Source: Thalassococcus sp. S3
GTDB taxonomy: Bacteria > Pseudomonadota > Alphaproteobacteria > Rhodobacterales > Rhodobacteraceae
DNA: 64,000 nt
NCBI RefSeq assembly: GCF_004216475.1
Contig: NZ_CP022303.1
Coordinates: forward strand, 3,472,001 to 3,536,000
Direction of reading: 5' to 3'
Under the pieces are notes generated by a model that was given only the letters and a program-made list of their open reading frames with translations, was not told where the DNA came from and did not search any database. Shown here one piece after another: positions 61,735 to 64,000 of the stretch. Numbering within the stretch: position 1 is the stretch's first letter; every line of letters starts with the position of its first letter. A program made the translations under genes and the position numbers.

Positions 61735-63186
61735 TCAGAAGAGACTGAAGTACTCCGCCTGCTCCCACTCCGAAAGATGATTAAGATAGCGGCGCCATTC
61801 GGCGGATTTGAGCTGGCTCAGGTAGTCGACAAAGGCATCCCCAAGCGAGGTCCGGTAAAGGTCAGACCCCTGAAACGCGGTGATGGCCGCGCCCAGATCG
61901 GAGGGCAGAGCGGGAGCCGCCGCGTCGTAGGGAGCCAGAGCCGGCTCGGGCGCGGTCAAACCGGCATGGATGCCGGAGAGGCCGGACAGCAATTGGGTGG
62001 CAAACGCGAAATGGGGATTGGCTGACGGATCGGCGACGCGGTTTTCGATCCGAGAGGCCGGATCGCCCGGCGCCATCAGCGCGCGCAGCATCGCCCCGCG
62101 ATTGTCCCACCCCCAATGCACGGCATTGGGCGCCAACTGATAAGCACCATAGCGTTTGTAGCTGGTGACCGTCGGCCCGGTGAGCAGACAGCTTTCGCCC
62201 GCGCGGGCAAGCAGTCCCGCGATCCAGCCGCCGGCCTCTTGCGTCAGCTTTCGTTCCCGTTTCGGTGTAAAGACATTCGACCCGTCGCGCAGATCCCGCA
62301 GCGACTGGTGCAGGTGCCAGCCACTGGCACAGGCATTGGACACGACCGGTTTGGCCATGAAGGTCGCATGCAGGCCCCGTGCCGCGCAGACCTGTTTGAC
62401 CATCGAGCGGAACATGACCATCGCATCGGCATGCGCCATGGGCGGGGCGGGATCGAAGGTCACCTCGAACTGGCTGGGGCCCATTTCGATCTCGATGGAA
62501 CGGATCGGAAGGCCCAAACCTTGTGCGTGCTGGCGAAGCGTGTCGAGGATCTCCTCTGCGTCGGCATAGCGATCCTCGGTCAGGAATTGATAGCCATGGG
62601 TCAGCGCCTGGGTGACGGGCGGCTGGCCCGGCATGGTTGTCGCCGCGTGGGAGCGGTTTGGATCGGTGATGGAAAAGATATGAAACTCGATCTCAAGCCC
62701 CATCAGCGCGGCATAGCCAGCATCGGCCAGGGCACGCTCCGCCCGCGCCAGGACCGTGCGGGAGGCGAATGGGATGGGCGTGCCGTCGCGGTGAACGACG
62801 TCGCAGAGAAGCCAGGCGGAACGGGGCGACCAGGGGAGCGGTCGGAAGGTGGCGGGGTCCGGGATCAGCAGGACATCGGAGGCCCCGCGCAGCGGTCCGG
62901 TCGCGGCTTCGGCGTCAGTGGACCAGACATCGAAAGCGGTGCGGTGAGAGGTATCCTTGAGAAGCAGCGTGCCGGGCACGGCGAGGCCGGTGGTGAAGGC
63001 AGAGCGCAGGGCGGAGGCCACGAGCGTTTTGCCGCGTAGAATACCGTGCTGGTCGGGGAAAACGACACGGACGGTTTCAGTCTGGCTGGAGGCGAGCCGG
63101 GCGAGAAGCTCATCGGCCCCTTGCGAGGCCTCTTCGCAGAGGAGCCCGCGCGCGGCCAGCGCGCCGGTCGCAACGCTGTCAGACAT
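61735..63186 (-). CDS. glutamine-synthetase-family ligase
   Basis: A 483-residue member of the glutamine synthetase superfamily. The start MSDSVATGALAARGLL at 63186 is chosen because upstream residues overlap the oxygenase gene. Catalytic-domain motifs include GLEIEFHIFS, EIEMGPSQFEVTFDP, ASGWHLHQSL and SRIENRVADPSANPHFAFAT. It differs from housekeeping GlnA and resembles gamma-glutamyl-amine ligases, which attach amines to glutamate. The Rieske oxygenase gene ends two bases upstream, so the two probably act in one pathway. In aniline catabolism a GS-like ligase and a Rieske oxygenase likewise occur together; the substrate here is unknown. Confidence 0.85.
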   Translation of the reverse strand: MSDSVATGALAARGLLCEEASQGADELLARLASSQTETVRVVFPDQHGILRGKTLVASALRSAFTTGLAVPGTLLLKDTSHRTAFDVWSTDAEAATGPLRGASDVLLIPDPATFRPLPWSPRSAWLLCDVVHRDGTPIPFASRTVLARAERALADAGYAALMGLEIEFHIFSITDPNRSHAATTMPGQPPVTQALTHGYQFLTEDRYADAEEILDTLRQHAQGLGLPIRSIEIEMGPSQFEVTFDPAPPMAHADAMVMFRSMVKQVCAARGLHATFMAKPVVSNACASGWHLHQSLRDLRDGSNVFTPKRERKLTQEAGGWIAGLLARAGESCLLTGPTVTSYKRYGAYQLAPNAVHWGWDNRGAMLRALMAPGDPASRIENRVADPSANPHFAFATQLLSGLSGIHAGLTAPEPALAPYDAAAPALPSDLGAAITAFQGSDLYRTSLGDAFVDYLSQLKSAEWRRYLNHLSEWEQAEYFSLF

Positions 63187-63188
63187 GA

Positions 63189-64000
63189 TCAGAGACGCGC
63201 ATCCCAAGGGCAGTCCGCCCGCCGCGCAGCGTCGCTTTGCGCATTCACACTCTCCCACTCGTGACCGTCTGCTATCGCATCATTGGAGAGTGGACCGAAA
63301 ATGCCTTGCGGATCAACGCCACCGCGCATCGGAAGCGCCTCGGCCTGTCCGTCTTTCACCTTGGCAATCGCGTCCCGCAGCATCCGCCGATAGCGGATGA
63401 TGCCCACATCCGTCTTGCCCAGATGTTCGCGGGTGCGATCCTGGATCCGCCCCATGCTCTCCACCGCCCATTGGTCATGCACGTTGATATCAAGACCCAT
63501 GCCGGTATAGGTCTCGCGCGCCTGCTCCTCCGGGTCATATCCGTAATTGTTGCGCGCGTTTTTCAGCGGTGCGTAGTCGGGTAGGCGATGTTCCTTTAGC
63601 CTTTGTTCGCGCATGAGGGTCTTGTTCACCGGGTCCTTGAAGCTGGTGAACATCGAATACCAATAGCAGGTCGTGTCATCGACCGGCACGTGCCATTGGG
63701 TGATCGTCATCTCACGCGACATCGGGATGCAGATCGCCTCGGGGAAGATCTGATTGGTGATGCGCACATGGGTGCGGCCATCCTCCATGTGGCGAAGCGC
63801 CGTCAGCTTGAGACCGTACTCCATCTCATCCACGCGGATTTCGGGGCGCGGATAGTCACGCAGCAGCTTGGTCATCGGGATCTCGGTATTGCCGGCCTTG
63901 TCCCGGAATTGCTTGCCGTAGCTGTCGGCGGGGTCCTCGTCCTGCAGGAAGCGATGGAGGAAGGAGGCATGGGCGGGGTCGATCCCCACCTCCATCGCTT
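63189..64000 (-). CDS. Rieske-type aromatic ring-hydroxylating oxygenase, alpha subunit (partial)
   Basis: The 5' end is outside the window; about 270 C-terminal codons are visible. The mononuclear iron site begins IDPAHASFLHRFLQDED, with the D-x2-H-x4-H pattern. The rest resembles the phthalate 4,5-dioxygenase group, with INVHDQWAVESMGRIQDRTR and EHLGKTDVGIIRYRRMLRDA. The Rieske [2Fe-2S] domain should lie upstream of the window edge. The family name is secure; whether it hydroxylates an aromatic ring or demethylates an amine is not visible. It couples to the ligase gene, two bases away. Confidence 0.88.
   Translation of the reverse strand, partial: AMEVGIDPAHASFLHRFLQDEDPADSYGKQFRDKAGNTEIPMTKLLRDYPRPEIRVDEMEYGLKLTALRHMEDGRTHVRITNQIFPEAICIPMSREMTITQWHVPVDDTTCYWYSMFTSFKDPVNKTLMREQRLKEHRLPDYAPLKNARNNYGYDPEEQARETYTGMGLDINVHDQWAVESMGRIQDRTREHLGKTDVGIIRYRRMLRDAIAKVKDGQAEALPMRGGVDPQGIFGPLSNDAIADGHEWESVNAQSDAARRADCPWDARL

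Overview
The window reads as a chromosomal segment of a roseobacter-type alphaproteobacterium (Rhodobacteraceae). This is inferred from the GC-rich codon use, the tad pilus locus with a companion AAA ATPase, the ruvCAB-ybgC-tolQRAB-pal-cpoB-tilS-ftsH string, a phosphatidylcholine synthase, and the fhs/chorismate mutase/folD cluster. Nearly all of it is housekeeping sequence. I see no prophage, insertion sequence, CRISPR array, rRNA or tRNA gene. Both edges cut genes: a 3-oxoacid CoA-transferase subunit B on the left and a Rieske oxygenase on the right.

Layout. 1-1600: end of scoB, a small acetyltransferase and a lytic transglycosylase. 1918-13911: a tad/Flp pilus locus on the plus strand, with two tiny Flp-type prepilins, cpaB, the cpaC secretin, an OmpA-like lipoprotein, cpaE, cpaF, tadB, tadC, two TPR lipoproteins, the prepilin peptidase and an AAA ATPase. 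It is followed by a frameshifted dehydrogenase gene. 14813-18412: a DNA-repair pair (Lhr-like helicase and PdeM) and a thioesterase. 18409-22154, minus strand: folD, chorismate mutase and fhs, then a MOSC protein. 22260-33979, minus strand: ruvCAB, an unknown protein, ybgC, the Tol-Pal envelope system, tilS and ftsH, mostly overlapping or closely spaced. 34313-44085: DUF1127 protein, prmA, an MFS transporter, priA, a transaldolase-family enzyme, DUF484-xerC, pcs, a GreA-like protein, an alkyltransferase and a DUF3253 protein. 44377-52161, minus strand: ileS, a three-part CRP/thioredoxin/thioredoxin-reductase-like protein, and a YcjX/GNAT/YcjF-like cluster. 52264-56706: truA, then a translationally coupled trio (M19-like protein, 547-residue orphan, DUF3726-like protein) and a universal stress protein. 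57001-61685: gcvTHP behind a tandem glycine riboswitch. 61735-64000: a glutamine-synthetase-like enzyme coupled to a Rieske oxygenase.

How the genes work together. The tad genes would build an adhesive Flp pilus: prepilins are processed by the CpaA-type peptidase, extruded by CpaF with TadB/TadC through the CpaC secretin, and positioned by CpaE. The Tol-Pal block maintains the envelope during constriction, next to FtsH quality control. fhs and folD supply folate one-carbon units, and the glycine cleavage system feeds the same pool under glycine control. The most interesting leads are the tad-linked AAA ATPase, the M19-like/orphan/DUF3726 trio whose dipeptidase-like member lacks canonical metal ligands, the synthetase-oxygenase pair, two copies of a compound palindromic intergenic module, and a second repeat family that supplies a start codon.
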